The notes below the pieces were generated by a model that saw only the letters and a program-made list of their open reading frames with translations, searched no databases and was not told the DNA's origin. Below are positions 46,558 to 59,370 of a DNA stretch of 64,000 nt, one piece after another; position 1 is the stretch's first letter, and each line of letters opens with the position of its first letter. Source of the stretch: Ascaphus truei (taxonomy: Eukaryota; Chordata; Amphibia; Anura; Ascaphidae); NCBI GenBank assembly GCA_036426205.1, contig CM071568.1, forward strand, positions 116,922,311 to 116,986,310, in the 5' to 3' direction. A program made the position numbers and the translations under genes.

Positions 46558-46650
46558 AATAATAAATAATAACTTTATTTATATTGCGCTTTTCTTCCAA
46601 TGGGTCTCTAAGCACTTCACAGTTACAAAAAGGAAAAAAGAAGAAAACAT
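46558..46650. repeat. Possible LINE 3' end fragment
   Basis: TTTATTTATATTGCGC ... TCTCTAAGCACTTCACAG resembles the 3' end of the LINE at 21,436 (TATATAGCGC ... AGCACTTCACAG). No coding part is attached. Confidence 0.35.
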
Positions 46651-46790
46651 TTAAGGTTATAAAGGAGACCAAACACAAGGAAAGATACAATACAGGATGC
46701 AGCGATATTGTAGCTATTAAATACCAGACAGGTTGTAGTTCATTAATTAAATGCCGGAGTAAAAATTTAGGTCTTGAGCCTGTTTTTATA

Positions 46791-47225
46791 TGTAGCCAGG
46801 TCTCACTCTTACCTTCAGGCTGCAGACCACGTGTTGCCAGGCAACCAATAGAGCTGCTAGAATCTCCTGAGGGGAGATTGAACGTTAGTTGAGCTGACAG
46901 TTAGGACTGTTAGGGCAGTTAGTGAGTTGGAAGCTGTATACTGAAGGGGTAGGGTGTGAGTGTGCAGGTGCCTGTGGCATCTGCACTAGGCCAGAGACCC
47001 CTGTTAGGCCCCAGCTAGGCCCAACTCCCTCAGTTTGTTGCTACTACAGGGACAAGCCCATAGATAGGGATACTGCCCCTGTAGCTTGTAGTGAGAGACT
47101 CAGCCAGGACACAGCGGCATCCTGGCTCTTGGTGATCTGGGACCAGACCATCCAACAGAAGAGACTATCCTTGAGATGGACACCCCACGAGGTGACCACC
47201 CCAATCGGAGACGGAAGCGCTGTAA
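46791..47225 (+). mobile_element. LTR, plus strand, partial
   Basis: Begins TGTAGCCAGGTCTC. 46,985-47,150 matches the LTR at 33,240-33,420. Reaches GGAAGCGCTGTAATT near 47,214, after which similarity is lost. No duplication or TTACA end was confirmed. Confidence 0.55.
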
Positions 47226-50182
47226 TTGCGGATCATCATCTGGCAGTTCTAGAAAATACAAACCGCAGCTACAAAAGATCATACACCATCTTTAAACACT
47301 GTTTTTACTTCTGATTAGGAACATATCCCCCAAAACATCAATGTGGATTTTCTTTTTTGAGTCCTAGGACATTTTTTTTCCTTTTGTCAGATTGATCTGG
47401 GTTTATTTCGGGAGAATACAAAAGAGAGAACATATTATATTGATTGAATAAACTATTGTACACATGGAATTAAAACTCCCTTCACCTCTGAATGCATCTT
47501 TTTGGCAATATTTCTATAATCAGATTTTTATCCAATACAAGTTTTACTACGTTATTATTACTTCATGCTCCTCTCAAACATGGCTTATATTCTAAATTCA
47601 CTGTTATGCAACTTTTTATTTGCCACTATAACTGACATATAAAAGTGTTGTTAGAAAAGATATAAACAAAAACCATTATTCAATATTTAACATCATTATT
47701 TTTCCCAATCAGACACTTGTGGAATATTTTACAGAGAAATATTTAAGCAAAAAGACAAAAGTAAAAACACTTTGTGTGCTTTATACGACATACATAAAAC
47801 AAGCTCTACAATTTCATTTATTTGCTCTGTTTATAGATTCTTTTTATTTTTCTGTATTAATTCCAATTTGTAAAATTAACATATTCATCCTGAAAATCAG
47901 TAATGAAGGATACAATAGTTAAATAACTACATCTGGAGACGTGCCTGCAGTAGCTTCAGTCTCCTTCAAAAAATCTGTACTGTTAATGAGAAGTTCACTG
48001 GGATTTTTAAATATGCCTTAGAAGGAAAGTGTTTTTGTCAGATGATCTTGGCAGATAGAAGTAATATCGTTATTGTGTACACATCGCCTGAGTATGCAAA
48101 AAATGATGTGTATGCATTTAGAATGAGAATGTAACCTGCCTACAGAGCTTGCTATTGTACAGCACAGCAAACTATTGCAATTGGAACGTTACATTAAAGG
48201 TTGCATAATGACAGTTTTTTGTCCAGAGAATGAGCAAAGAGTCAAAAGACTGCTAGTTCATGGCAGAATTATTTGTAATTTTAAATAGTTATTAGCATTA
48301 GCATTATCAAAGAGAGGGTTTTCAACAGCCTACACGCATGCAGCGTGGTTTTCATTTTCACATTACAGCTGCATTAAGCACTCATGACACATATAATTCC
48401 ATGCCAGCAGCTTCCTACTGTTTCCTGGCTCCGATCATTGTACTGTACTTGAGCTAAAGTTTGCAGGGCGCCGCTTGCTGGAAGGCCTGACACATTGTTT
48501 TCACGCATTGTTTCATTTATTGCTTCAGTCTTCTGGAAAGAATGCAGCAGTGTTATTCATTGATGTCTACAAGATAAAACAAAGTTACAGGTTTCTGTCT
48601 ACTTTATTCTCCCACTTTGTGTATACTGGATGGATGCACAAAGACAGAAGTGCCAATTCAATATAAACTTTTAATACAGCAAGCACACATACAATTAAAA
48701 ATGAGAAAGTCAAACTATAAAACACATAAATGCTTTCCACAGAACCAGGCCATGCATTCAGCAGGATACTATTCTGTAGAGAGGAAGCACACAAAGTCCA
48801 GTAAAACAGCATACACTGAAATGCACGGGCCACGGATGCTTATAAACAAAATGCAAAACATTTATTTAGTAAAAAAAAAGTAATTACACACATGCCGAGT
48901 GACCCAGAGACCACTGTATGTTGTCCAAACACTTTTTGCGTATTTTAATAGTTATAAAAACATGTTTATATTTTAACAGTGCTTATTATTTGAACCCAGT
49001 AATACAAATTCTGAACAAATGTTTTAAATTCCATCCTTTGTTGAGACCATAGTTTTTATTCTAGTTGCCATCTCATAAATCCAGAAGGCCTTTGACACAG
49101 TAATTCAAGTATACACCCCCTCTCTGTGGATTATGAATCACTTCTGTTCTTTGTAACATCAGATCTTTTGAAAACGTTTGAATTGTGGTGATCAATAAAA
49201 TGTTTTGATCCAGAATGGGCTGTATCTTTTTCCCATTATGTTTCAGTATTTTTATATTTCTATTCTTTCGTAGTTTGTCTAACATACTGCAATTTACATG
49301 TACATGTCAACAAATATACGTCACATATTACTATCATGTGTTATCTTGTATTTATTTATTTTTACCAGTGACTACACTTGTAAATTGGGAACCCATTTCA
49401 ATAAACTTACACCATTTACAATTAAAACATCTGAAATTACTTTTTTGTTACATTTTTTTTCTTATGATTCTTTACCCATCTAAACATACTGGGAGATACA
49501 TTCCTGTATGTGGGGGGCTTCATTAATAAATGGTTTAAATTGTTTGTCCAATGTTAATATGTCCCAATAATTTTTTTTTTCACAATCTACAGAAAGATTT
49601 TATTATAAAATGCTTGTCTTGGAATCACCGGACTTCAAGTTTATTCTCACTTGGACAGCTGGCTGTGCTGCAGTGTCAAGCTTGTCACTATCAGCATGTA
49701 GTGTGGGTGCTATAAGAGATTTCCTTATAGGTGTCCTGGGACATACACTTTGTGGCAACTGTAATGGCCATTCCTTAGTGTCTGCCAGGCAATAAAAGGC
49801 GCCAGGACATTTTCTTAAAAAGTAACTGATGTTTATTGAACAGGCCGACAATAAAAACAAGGTACTGGATTGTATGGTTGTCTTTGCTATGGTTGTTGGT
49901 TGCAGTAATGGTTCACATATACACTACCTTCATGGAAGAACCGGAAAATAGCTTTAGCTACATGTTACATTCGGAAACAAATCCCAGGGTGGGTTGTATG
50001 TTGTCTTTATCGTAATAAACAATCACTTGGTAGGTTTTTTTTTTTAAAGTGGACATAGGCGACACCTTGCTGCTCACATCACTTGTGAATACCGACTATG
50101 CCAGGCTGGCTGATTATTCACAAGGCACATGTAGCTGGACATTCACTCTCACAGACATAGTTTACAGCTCCTTGGAGATTAT
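47226..50182. other. Intergenic stretch, nothing recognised
   Basis: Mostly AT-rich unique-looking DNA with only short open frames. No motif, RNA gene or repeat edge recognised. Confidence 0.4.
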
Positions 50183-50186
50183 AACT

Positions 50187-50400
50187 CAGGGGTGCTCAAC
50201 TCCAGTCCTCACACCCCCACAACAGGTCACGTTTTCAGGATATCCCAGCTACAGAACAGGTGACTCAATAAGTCCTTGCTTCAGCACAGGTAGCTCAATC
50301 AGTCCCTGATTCAGCACATGTTTCTCAACCAGTCCCTGCTTCAGCATAGTCTTTGACTGAGCCATCTGAGCTGAAGCTGTGCTATGGTATATATCAGCAG
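50187..50400. repeat. Dispersed repeat with ~30-bp internal tandem units
   Basis: CAGGGGTGCTCAACTCCAGT, then TTTTCAGGATATCC, then about three variants of GCTCAATCAGTCCCTG-CTTCAGCA. The beginning and composition resemble hAT-derived frog repeats. The right edge and target duplication were not resolved. 61,810-61,900 shares the CAGTCC and GGTTTTCAGGA blocks. Confidence 0.5.
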
Positions 50401-50781
50401 AGCGAAATAACAATCCGAAAAACAAAAACCTGAGCCCAGGAACATAAAATCTACCTCAACTTCAGGAACAATGAAAAAACGAGTTTAACGGCACGGGCTT
50501 GTACTGTTACTGCAGTGTTAACTCCTCCCTCCCAGTGATGTAATAGCATTAAGGGGAATCAAATGGGATAATATGATGCATTAATATCACCTACGTAAAA
50601 CATAAACCCTTAGTAAGCAGGCTGGAGTGGTGAATTACATCTACATTACAAAAATTATTTTTTTTCTTTTTAATTAGAAGGAAGGGTTCAAAAAGCAAAC
50701 CAAGTAGCAACCCATGATTACAAATGGATGTGTTTGTAAAACACAACTTCACTTGATCTCTGTCACGTTAATGCCTTAATC

Positions 50782-51043
50782 CAGGGGCACACAAACTTTT
50801 TGTGCAGCACACCCCCTGCCTGCCAGCCCATATGCTCACGTCCCCCTCCTTACCCAATATCCAGCATCAAATGACGCGTGGGGCCATGTGACGTCACGTC
50901 AAGTGACACCCGTGGCGTCATATGACGCGCATTGCTATGGTGACGCAAACGTCATTTGACGTCGCAATGCCATGGCTGAGGAAAGGTAGGTGAAGTCCAC
51001 ACCCCCCAAAATAATCTTGCGCCCCCCACTTTGTGCACCCCTG
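50782..51043. mobile_element. hAT MITE, 262 bp
   Basis: Ends CAGGGGCACACAAA and TTTGTGCACCCCTG, flanked by the perfect 8-bp duplication CCTTAATC (50,774-50,781 and 51,044-51,051). Interior TGACGTCA/TGACGCG-rich, non-coding. Confidence 0.9.
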
Positions 51044-51051
51044 CCTTAATC

Positions 51052-52462
51052 TGTTTTTTTGTGAACAGTACAGAAACCGAGGGGTTAACTTGCATTTTAA
51101 AATAACTATTTTTCTGAGTTACTGGTGGAAATTCTCTGGGATTTACCAGGTCTGTGTTTATTGGGGCAATCAAACACTAAAAATGAATAACATGTTGATA
51201 GTGAGCTGACAGCGACAGTATCCAGAAATACCAGAGACACTGGGTGCTATCTTCCAAGGGGTTGTAAATCCCTGAAATCACCCCCCCCCCCCCACAACCC
51301 CTCCCCCACACACACACACACACACTTTTGTGTACCAGAAAAGGTGATCAGAAGGACACCAATTATGTCCATACAGATTTACAAAATGTGAGATCATTTA
51401 AATCTGATGTACTGCAGGAATACATATTTTTGGCAAGCCAAATGAATCATTTGAAACGATAGGTGGGCTGAAGTTATATGTCAGATATCAGTTTGTCCCT
51501 CAAAGATGAACATTAACCCCATTAAAATCTCTCAACGTGTATTTTCATAATTCAAATGCAATGATGTGGGTCACATTATTCTAGGTATTACAGAAAGTGA
51601 GATATGGGTTATTTTATACTCAGCCATTTTGAGTTTTAAATAACTATTCTGTATCCCAGTCATAAATGTAACAAGAGATAGATGAGTGTGAGTTAAAGAC
51701 ACACCCACAAAAGGTGGGGTTTATCTGTGTGACAGAGGCAGAGTTTGGGCCTACAAACTCTGTATTTAAAATTAGAATTCAACAAGAGGAGTGTTATGTT
51801 CATAACGTGGATTCTCATACTTCAAACTCATGACCTCTTTGAGGAGTCTAATACGTGGTAACGAATTTAGGATTTCTCTGTTTATTTTATGAATTGTCCA
51901 CATTTCTATATTGTATGGTGTTGTAACATTCTTTTTCTGTAAACAAGCACTGTGTCACTTTTCGTAAATTAAATCTAAAATTTAATAAGTACTGTCTTTG
52001 GGCTCCAATTGAAGCTAGTACCTTTTAGGAGAGATTAACCGCATTTTCGGACACATTTTGCTACGGTTTTGTGTAATTTTTCTAGTAAACAGGACCATGG
52101 TCACTTAAGGTAAGACGTTAATATCATTCTTGGTGGTGGAAACTCATTGAGGTGTAGTGTGACAGTTGGGGGAGATGTTGCTCATTTTGACAGCCCTGCT
52201 GGCAGCTAAGTGAGTCAGCAGGGTAGCTGAATGTATTAAACCCTTTGACTGAACAAACAGTATATCTTCAACAAATCACCGAAGGGTGAGAAATTCATAA
52301 GAGTTCTCCATGTTAGATGTGTTATTGTTGAAATAAAGTAACTTTTTTACCTGGTTACAATCTTTCCAGGTTTCACAGAAGCGACGCCCTTCAGGGAAAC
52401 TTCCATTCTTCTGCTACTGCAACAGAATGCAGTGACCAGCATGTTGACAAAAAAATAGCAAC
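51052..52462. other. Intergenic stretch
   Basis: A C run plus (CA)n at 51,281-51,326. Otherwise no supported feature. Confidence 0.4.
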
Positions 52463-52654
52463 AACTAGCACTGCAAAACAAAAGAAAGAGAACAGCGCAA
52501 AAAAAACCCTCATAGTGTAGTATATTTAAAAAAACAATTTATAAGTAAAATTATAAGTATTGCACGTACATCAATTAATATTTACATAGCATGACATGTT
52601 GGGGACATGTTACCCATCTGTATACAGCAAGTCACGATCGCGATGTGGGACTTA

Positions 52655-53051
52655 CTGCACCGACACACTTTATTCGAGCAAATACCCAGTATGTACCTGG
52701 CAGATACCTGGAATGCGCCGCTCCTCACCTCTGACAAGCCCCGTTGCATTTGCCTTCCCAGTCTGGGTTCATGCCTGGCTGACGGGCGGCTGATCTGTTA
52801 AATGATAATGATTAGGATTTAATAGGCTGCAATGCTTCGCGTGTCTACCAGATGGCATAAATTCATGAATTGTAATGCAGTATATATATATATATACTGT
52901 GCAGTATTGCAGCCAGCGGGAATAAAATGCTTCAATCCCTGCCTGGAAAATAACCCAATGCACTCGGGCAGAAAACAGTCACAAACCTCAATACACCCGG
53001 GTATACCCGAATTCGTGGGACTAGCCGAGCTCGAATAAAGTGTGTCGCCAG
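52655..53051. mobile_element. 397-bp inverted-repeat element, relative of the 59.7-kb element
   Basis: Ends CTGCACCGACACACTTTA and (complement) CTGGCGACACACTTTATT, flanked by TA. The palindrome's other arm shows the uninterrupted site (GGGACTTAGATATCC), so both edges are clear. The left 220 bp match 59,688-59,912 in order (CCTGGAATG, GGCTGACG, AGGATTTAATAGGCTGCAAT, CTTCGCGTGTC, AATTCATGAATTGTAATGC). Then the two diverge: this copy goes to its right end and the other to the forkhead gene. Confidence 0.7.
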
Positions 53052-53650
53052 TATAGATATCCTTCCTCTGATGGCAAGGGCACAGGATCGTGGAGGCCAG
53101 CTGGTAGTTGGGGTTCCCTCTTGGGCCCTAGCGGTATCACCGCCGTCGCCGTCCGTTCAGAGGAGGTCTTCTAGTTCCGGATTAGTCCACGTTAACGTCT
53201 GACGTCATCAGATGGCGTCTCTTGGCGTCAGAGTCGCGTCGCGCTAAGTAACGCTGCTGGGTAACGCTGGGTAACACCGAACCGGTACCGAGTCCCACAC
53301 TCAGCAGTGTAAAAGGGAAATACCACAGTGGGTAAAAAGAATAAGGGAGGTGGTTCCTGTATTCTTTTTACCCACTGTGGTATTTCCCTTTTACACTGCT
53401 GAGTGTGGGACTCGGTACCGGTTCGGTGTTACCCAGCGTTACCCAGCAGCGTTACTTAGCGCGACGCGACTCTGACGCCAAGAGACGCCATCTGATGACG
53501 TTCGACGTTAACGTGGACTAATCCGGAACTAGAAGACCTCCTCTGAACGGACGGCGACGGCGGTGATACCGCTAGGGCCCAAGAGGGAACCCCAACTACC
53601 AGCTGGCCGCCACGATCCTGTGCCCTTGCCATTAGAGGAAGGATATCTAA
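53052..53650. repeat. Central hairpin of the palindrome
   Basis: Arms of about 290 bp, nearly perfect, around the 16-bp spacer in GGGTAAAAAGAATA...TATTCTTTTTACCC. Extrudable as a cruciform. CpG-rich arms. Confidence 0.9.
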
Positions 53651-53982
53651 GTCCCACATCGCGATCGTGACTTGCTGTATACAGATGGGTAACATGTCCC
53701 CAACATGTCATGCTATGTAAATATTAATTGATGTACGTGCAATACTCACCCTTTACTTATAAATTGTTTTTTTAAATATACTACACTATGAGGTTTTTTT
53801 TGCGCTGTTCTCTTTCTTTTGTTTTGTACTAGCTTGGAGTGCTGAGCCTTCCACCAGAACAGCTGCACACAACCTCATCTTAATCAGGTTGTATTCACCT
53901 TTATTTAAGGGTCACATTATCACCAATTACCTAACTACCACTTATGAGCGCAGAATCTTGTTTCTTCAAACTAGCACTGCAA

Positions 53983-55304
53983 CAATGACCACATGTTTAG
54001 TCTTATGCAGCAAGCTATTGACATCTGCCACCAAAACTCACCACCACCGTCATCCACTGTACCTATCTCAATGGACACAAGTCCACTTCAGTTAATCGTC
54101 AGCTGGTACAATTGTCACCCAAACACCAATACCCATATCTCCTTGGGGGTACATACCTGTGGCGGCTTAAGAACCACACTGGCACACAACAGTAGGGGGA
54201 AGAGGAGGGGTCTCAATACCAACTAAAAGAGGGAGATGCTCTTTTTTTGTGGGGGAGATTAAAAAAAATTATATACATGCATTTGTTCTAAATAAACAAA
54301 AAAATACTTTACTATGCATATACCTGTGTATTTTCAGGCATTACATAGGCCTCTAGTTGAGTAGGTGGGGAAGAGGATAACCATTTCTGATGTGAGAGGA
54401 ACCGTTGCTAGGGGGAGAAAAATGCTTGAAATATAATCCTATTTATTAGAACAATTTGCTTATACTAGTAATAATCCCTGAAGGACATAGCATTACATAT
54501 GGCCATTAATGCCCGAGTATTTTAAAAGCTCCTCCGTGGGCACTAAATCCAGGTACCTCTCTGACGTTCGTAAATTATATTAGAATAAACATTCTAGAAG
54601 TAGAAAAAAAATAAACATTACACTCTAATGTACAAATATTAAACCTTTAGTTGCCCACGTGTTCAAGAGTTGAGCATGACTAGTTGAGCTTGGTCTACAA
54701 AGGAGGTAATATATTAATATGTTCTATATTACAAATTTATTTTATTTTTAACACTTATTCCAAGTTGAATATTCTTATCTTGGCTATGTATGTAACTGCA
54801 AATATAAGCCTAGACACAATAGGCTTAACACCATCCTAAGAAAGGTAATTAAATGATTGTGTTATTTTGTGGCGGTAGCCCTATATCTACAGGTATTCAC
54901 GTTTAGTGATTAGCATGTTAATGACAAAATAAGCTTTATTTCTCATCACTTCACACACCTATTACTTGTAAACAATAATATAAAAAGTTGTAACACTTAT
55001 GGTAATGTGGTAATGACAGGACTTAAGAAGTTTACATTCATTAACAATAATTGTCAGTACAGTCACTAAACTCTGCTTAACCTTATTGTAACGTTAGCCT
55101 CTTATTGCCCATTAATCCTAACACAGTATTCGCAAAAGCAAGTCCCATGCTGTTAATTAGGTTTTACTCTTGTAACGACCAGTATTTAAAATTATATGGA
55201 AATCAGCCAAAATTATATCAATCCCATATGCATTAACATTAACGTCTGGAAAATACTGATACGTTGTAATACTTAACTCTGGAGTGACTCCCATACAGAC
55301 ACTG
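53983..55304. other. Intergenic stretch, nothing recognised
   Basis: AT-rich. No supported gene. Confidence 0.4.
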
Positions 55305-55307
55305 TAA

Positions 55308-55645
55308 GCCTGGGTTTACAGTACTGGCAGTTGCAGTCGCCGTAGCAACTACAGTACATGCTGCCCTTTGCGGGTACCCAAAGTGGGCGCGACTGGGACA
55401 GCGATGGCTGACGTCAGGCGGTCGCGATCGCTGGAAGTCAAAGGATTTGTACTTCTTCAGCGATCGCAGCGTGACATCAGCAGCACGTGAGCGGTTCAGC
55501 CAATGAGGGCAAACCGCTCACGGCCACAACTCCGTCATGAACCTGTCGCCCTCTGTAGAGACTCCTGCACTATAACCAGGAATCGCTATTACAACGGCGA
55601 TGGCTGACGTCATGCGGTCGCGTCTCCGTAACTATAAACGCAGCC
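55308..55645. mobile_element. Harbinger-like MITE
   Basis: Left GCCTGGGTTTACAGTAC and right end complement GGCTGCGTTTATAGTTAC, with TAA on the left and TATTA on the right. Interior GCGATCGC/GATGGCTGACGTCA repeats inverted. Related in style to the 37,935 element. Confidence 0.6.
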
Positions 55646-57629
55646 TATTAGAGAGGAGAGGGACCTATGAACACACCTGAGACACCTGGGAAAATTGTAA
55701 TTTAAATAATTGTAATATACATGACATATTTAAATTAGCATATTTCCCAGGAAAGCTCAGATGCGTTCACAAGTATCTCCACCAGGTGGAGTATAGGCGG
55801 AGGTATATTTAGAGGTATATAAGCCAATGTGCTCTTGTGACGGTGAAGGGGTACCCAGGCCTTGAAATAAAGGCATTCTGCTCGGCTGGGTTCCCCTAAG
55901 TCAAATAAAGTGACTGTAAAGTGTCAGTTCTGCAGCCCAGGGCTGGCTGCAGTCCTATTATTATGTAATAACATGTCTATACTGTGCCCGCTAGGAATAA
56001 GGGGCCTCTAACACTGTTTAAAGGGTTAATTGGATAAGTGTGCCTGTGGTTATGTGGTCGAGCTCAGCATTACAACACTGTATCACTGTGTAACCGCAGA
56101 CAAGCAAGGGAAACCTTAACCGCAAGTTAAATTGGTTAAGTAGTCTGCAGTCCTGAAAGATGCCGTATCGCAACATTGTATAATGTGGTTTCCTCATTAA
56201 ATTAAGGTCAATTGGTAAAGTGCATCTGCGGTTATCGATTGAGGCCGGGGATTGCAACATTGCATCCCGACCTGAAACCACAGACCGGGGAAAAGTTTAA
56301 CCACAAACCACATCATAGCCCTCACATAATTAAGCTGCTAACTTTGGATAGGAAGGTCCTAGCTTTCAAATTTTTGGTGTGCAGAGTGCTAGGGGGTAGA
56401 CATATAATCTAGTGTAGTTATCAGAACTGTAACATTTATTTAAAAGCATAAATGAGAAGTAGCTTAGAGTTTTGTACTTTAGTAGGAACCGGGATATTTA
56501 CATTTCAGCCAGGCAGGACTGTGGATATATTAAGCATTCACCATTGTCATTTATGATCAGGGATGAGTCATGTATAATGTCAGTCCAGACTTCTGAGACT
56601 CCCTGTGGAGCAAGCTCCGGAGTGTCTGCAAAAGTCTGTGGCTTCAAAAGACACCGACCTGGGGAAAGTGCTAAATGTTAGGAAATGTATATAAACAGTT
56701 TGTCTAGCAGATGTCCGGGCATCCTGGAGAAAGGTAGACATTCTGCCGCCATGCATGGAGGCTTGGTCAGGTATGCTAAGCGGGTTAAGTGCGAGGTTAG
56801 CGCATGACCCTTGGCATACCGTGAAGCCCTTTGTCCGGTTACAGGAACTGCTGGCAAACTTGCCATTGGGTGGGTATTTGCTTCCCACGCCAAGATTGGC
56901 TGTGTTTTATCCAGATAGGCTTGGGAGGGTGTTATAAGCCTGTACAGGCAATTGGGTGTGTGTTCTACAGCGTTCATCTGTATGTCATCGGAAAGGACAG
57001 CGTGTGGTACACAGACATTTCATCGCAACCAAAATAGTACTCCGCTGTAAAAGTTCGTTAGAACTAAGGACTTGGAAACGAATTCTGCAAGCGCAGGACG
57101 AAGATACTTCTTTCGGCGGAGAAACAGGGGCTGCAAGTGGCGCCCCTAGCCAAAGACGGTTTCGCGTCTCTTGTTTGCGTATTAACCCCGCTCCTGGGAA
57201 TTGATACCTAGAGACTGTATTTCATGGACTTTCGTTCTGGAAACCATTTATTTTGTTTTACCTCATTCTCGTAAGTGTTACTTCGTGTTATCCTGTAAAT
57301 CAAGCTGTGTATGTTTCTCGTGTGAATAAATACAATTTATTTTATCTCATGCTTTATTCAATCAAAGGATCCAGGTATTGTTGTGGGATAAGCACTGGTC
57401 TCCTATGACAGCTCTCTCCTACATTAGTCTCTCTCTCTCTGGGCTAGATCCTGAAAGCTCTGGTAAATCAGTTCTCATAACTTTATGTTACCTAAAATAG
57501 TAACATAATTTATTTTCCCTGAAATAAACACATATCCTCAAAGCTAATTCTATGCAAAAACAACAGCTGTTGCACATCTCATTAGCATGGGCATAACATC
57601 ACATTATTGTAATGCAACATTACGTCAGC
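55646..57629. other. Intergenic stretch
   Basis: 56,010-56,310 has two related ~130-bp stretches (TTAATTGGATAAGTG and TCAATTGGTAAAGTG, each followed by GCGGTTAT/GTGGTTAT and GCATTACAACA/GATTGCAACAT). No supported gene. Confidence 0.35.
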
Positions 57630-57644
57630 TTCCAATAAGGTGAC

Positions 57645-57964
57645 AATGAATAGGGGTTTGAAATGGGTTAGACACTATGTGGGACTAGATGGGAAAAACC
57701 CCACTGTCCCTCAGAGTATCCACCAGCGCTCTAAATTAATACAATTGGTAAAGGCATTTACACATTAGTCACATATGTAGGATGGGGTTTACACAATACG
57801 ATAAAGATATATTTTGATACTTAGAAAAATGTCCAAAATCGTGTTCCCATGCAGATAGGTGTAGAGTCCAATCACGAATGAGTCTATGGGTATGCTGCTT
57901 CTTAGGGTCTGGAACCAACCTCGGAACCAGAGGAAACTACAGATAGGGAAACAAAAAAAGGAAG

Positions 57965-57999
<35 letters not shown>

Positions 58000-58545
58000 G
58001 CAAGGCCCATAGAGTAGTATAGTCTAATTTATCCACAAGAAAAAACGGTTAAAAACACTTACAACAATACAGTTGTTTTAAGGCACTTCGGTACTGTGAT
58101 AGACCGCAGGAACAGAGGCACATAGATAGTCTGATGGTCGGGGTGTGTTGAGTCCTAACCCTCCTTTCCCTCCTCTCGAGCGACGAAGCCTGCACTTCCG
58201 TGTCAGGTGGGACTCGCGACGTCGTGACGCCGTGACGTCGTTGTGCAGTGCCGACACTGCACAACGAAGTCACGGCGTCACGGAAGTCAGACGTCGCGAG
58301 TCACCTGACACGGAAGTGCAGGCTTCGTCGCTCGAGGAGGAGAAGGAGGGTTAGGACTCAAACACCCCGACCATCAGACTATCTATGTGCCTCTGTTCCT
58401 GCGGTCTATCACAGTACCGAAGTGCCTTAAAACAACTGTATTGTTGTAAGTGTTTTTAACCGTTTTTTCTTGTGGATAAATTAGACTATACTACTCTATG
58501 GGCCTTGCGCTTTTTTTTTCCTTTTTTTGTTTCCAATAAGGTGAC
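57645..58545. mobile_element. Palindromic insertion with 15-bp target duplication
   Basis: TTCCAATAAGGTGAC lies at 57,630-57,644 and 58,531-58,545. After a ~300-bp unpaired leader comes a near-perfect inverted repeat: 57,947-58,250 with 58,255-58,534, 4-bp centre, CpG-rich middle (GACGTCG motifs). Near the left tip is a run of about 37 A; the right tip has a shorter T run. No gene. The architecture mirrors 52,477-53,982. Confidence 0.75.
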
Positions 58546-58922
58546 GTTCGGTATGTCCCAGTGTTACTTCTATCCAGATGAGAGAGAGATTTTAGTAAAG
58601 TACCCATTGACTTATGTACCTCACAAAATACTTCTGAATACAACATGTGAGGGTATCTGTGAACACACCTGAGAAACCTAGGAAGACTGATAATTTAAAT
58701 CACTTTATTAAACTTTGTATATTCAAATTAGGTTATTTCCCAGGTGTACTCACAAACATCTCTCTACATGTTGTATTGAGGAGTGTTTTGTGGTGTACGT
58801 AAATAGGTTCCTTATTAAAATAGTCAATCTCTCTCCCTTTCAAATGATGTTAAGTCCCTGCGTTAACCCTACTGGATTTTAGAGGATATGCGATTATAGA
58901 GTAAATGTGTCTTTTGCATATC
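58546..58922. other. Intergenic stretch, nothing recognised
   Basis: No gene or repeat edge. Confidence 0.4.
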
Positions 58923-58930
58923 ATTATCAC

Positions 58931-59362
58931 CAGGACTCGACAAACTAGGGTAAAACCTACTCGCCCCCTCCCTCTCACGACTATTACCTGCGACAGGGTG
59001 GCGTGGTGCGGCGATCTCCGTCTTCTCCCTGCAAATTGTATTCTTTCCTCTACAGGTCCTGAAAAAATGGTCGCGCAGTGTCAAATGATGTCACGTTGCC
59101 ATGGCAACCAGACGTCGGGACGTCATGGTGTCACGCAATGTGGTGCCACGTGACATCACAACGTCCCGTAGTGTCCCATTGCCATGGCAAAGCGGCGTCA
59201 TTTTAAAAGCCATTTTTTCAGGACCTGCAGGGGAAAGAGTACAATTTGCAGGGGTAGACGGAGATTGCCACACCACGCCACCAGCCACCACCGCTAAGTA
59301 CTCAACAGCAGCCAAAATGCACTCGCCTCTGGCGAGCGGGCCAGTGCATTTGTCGAGCCCTG
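58931..59362. mobile_element. hAT MITE, 432 bp
   Basis: Ends CAGGACTCGACAAA and TTTGTCGAGCCCTG with the perfect 8-bp duplication ATTATCAC (58,923-58,930 and 59,363-59,370). The interior is itself partly palindromic (TACAGGTCCTGAAAAAATGG / CCATTTTTTCAGGACCTGCAG). Non-coding. Confidence 0.9.
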
Positions 59363-59370
59363 ATTATCAC

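Larger units (their letters stand above)
52477..53982. mobile_element. Long palindromic insertion with 14-bp target duplication
   Basis: AACTAGCACTGCAA lies at 52,463-52,476 and again at 53,969-53,982. Between them is a giant inverted repeat: 52,477-52,654 plus 53,052-53,338 pairs with 53,355-53,825. Then comes a non-palindromic tail (53,831-53,968). The left arm is interrupted by a smaller inverted-repeat element (52,655-53,051), absent from the right arm. No gene. The duplication length suggests a retroposed, perhaps Penelope-related, element. Confidence 0.65.

Noticed and set aside
47226..50182. Short frames (60-103 codons) that might be host exons
   Set aside because: No domain, no consistent splice signals and no composition shift.
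53456..53711. Minus-strand frames in the palindrome sharing residues with frames at 52.6 kb
   Set aside because: The similarity is due to the inverted repeat itself, not to paralogous genes.
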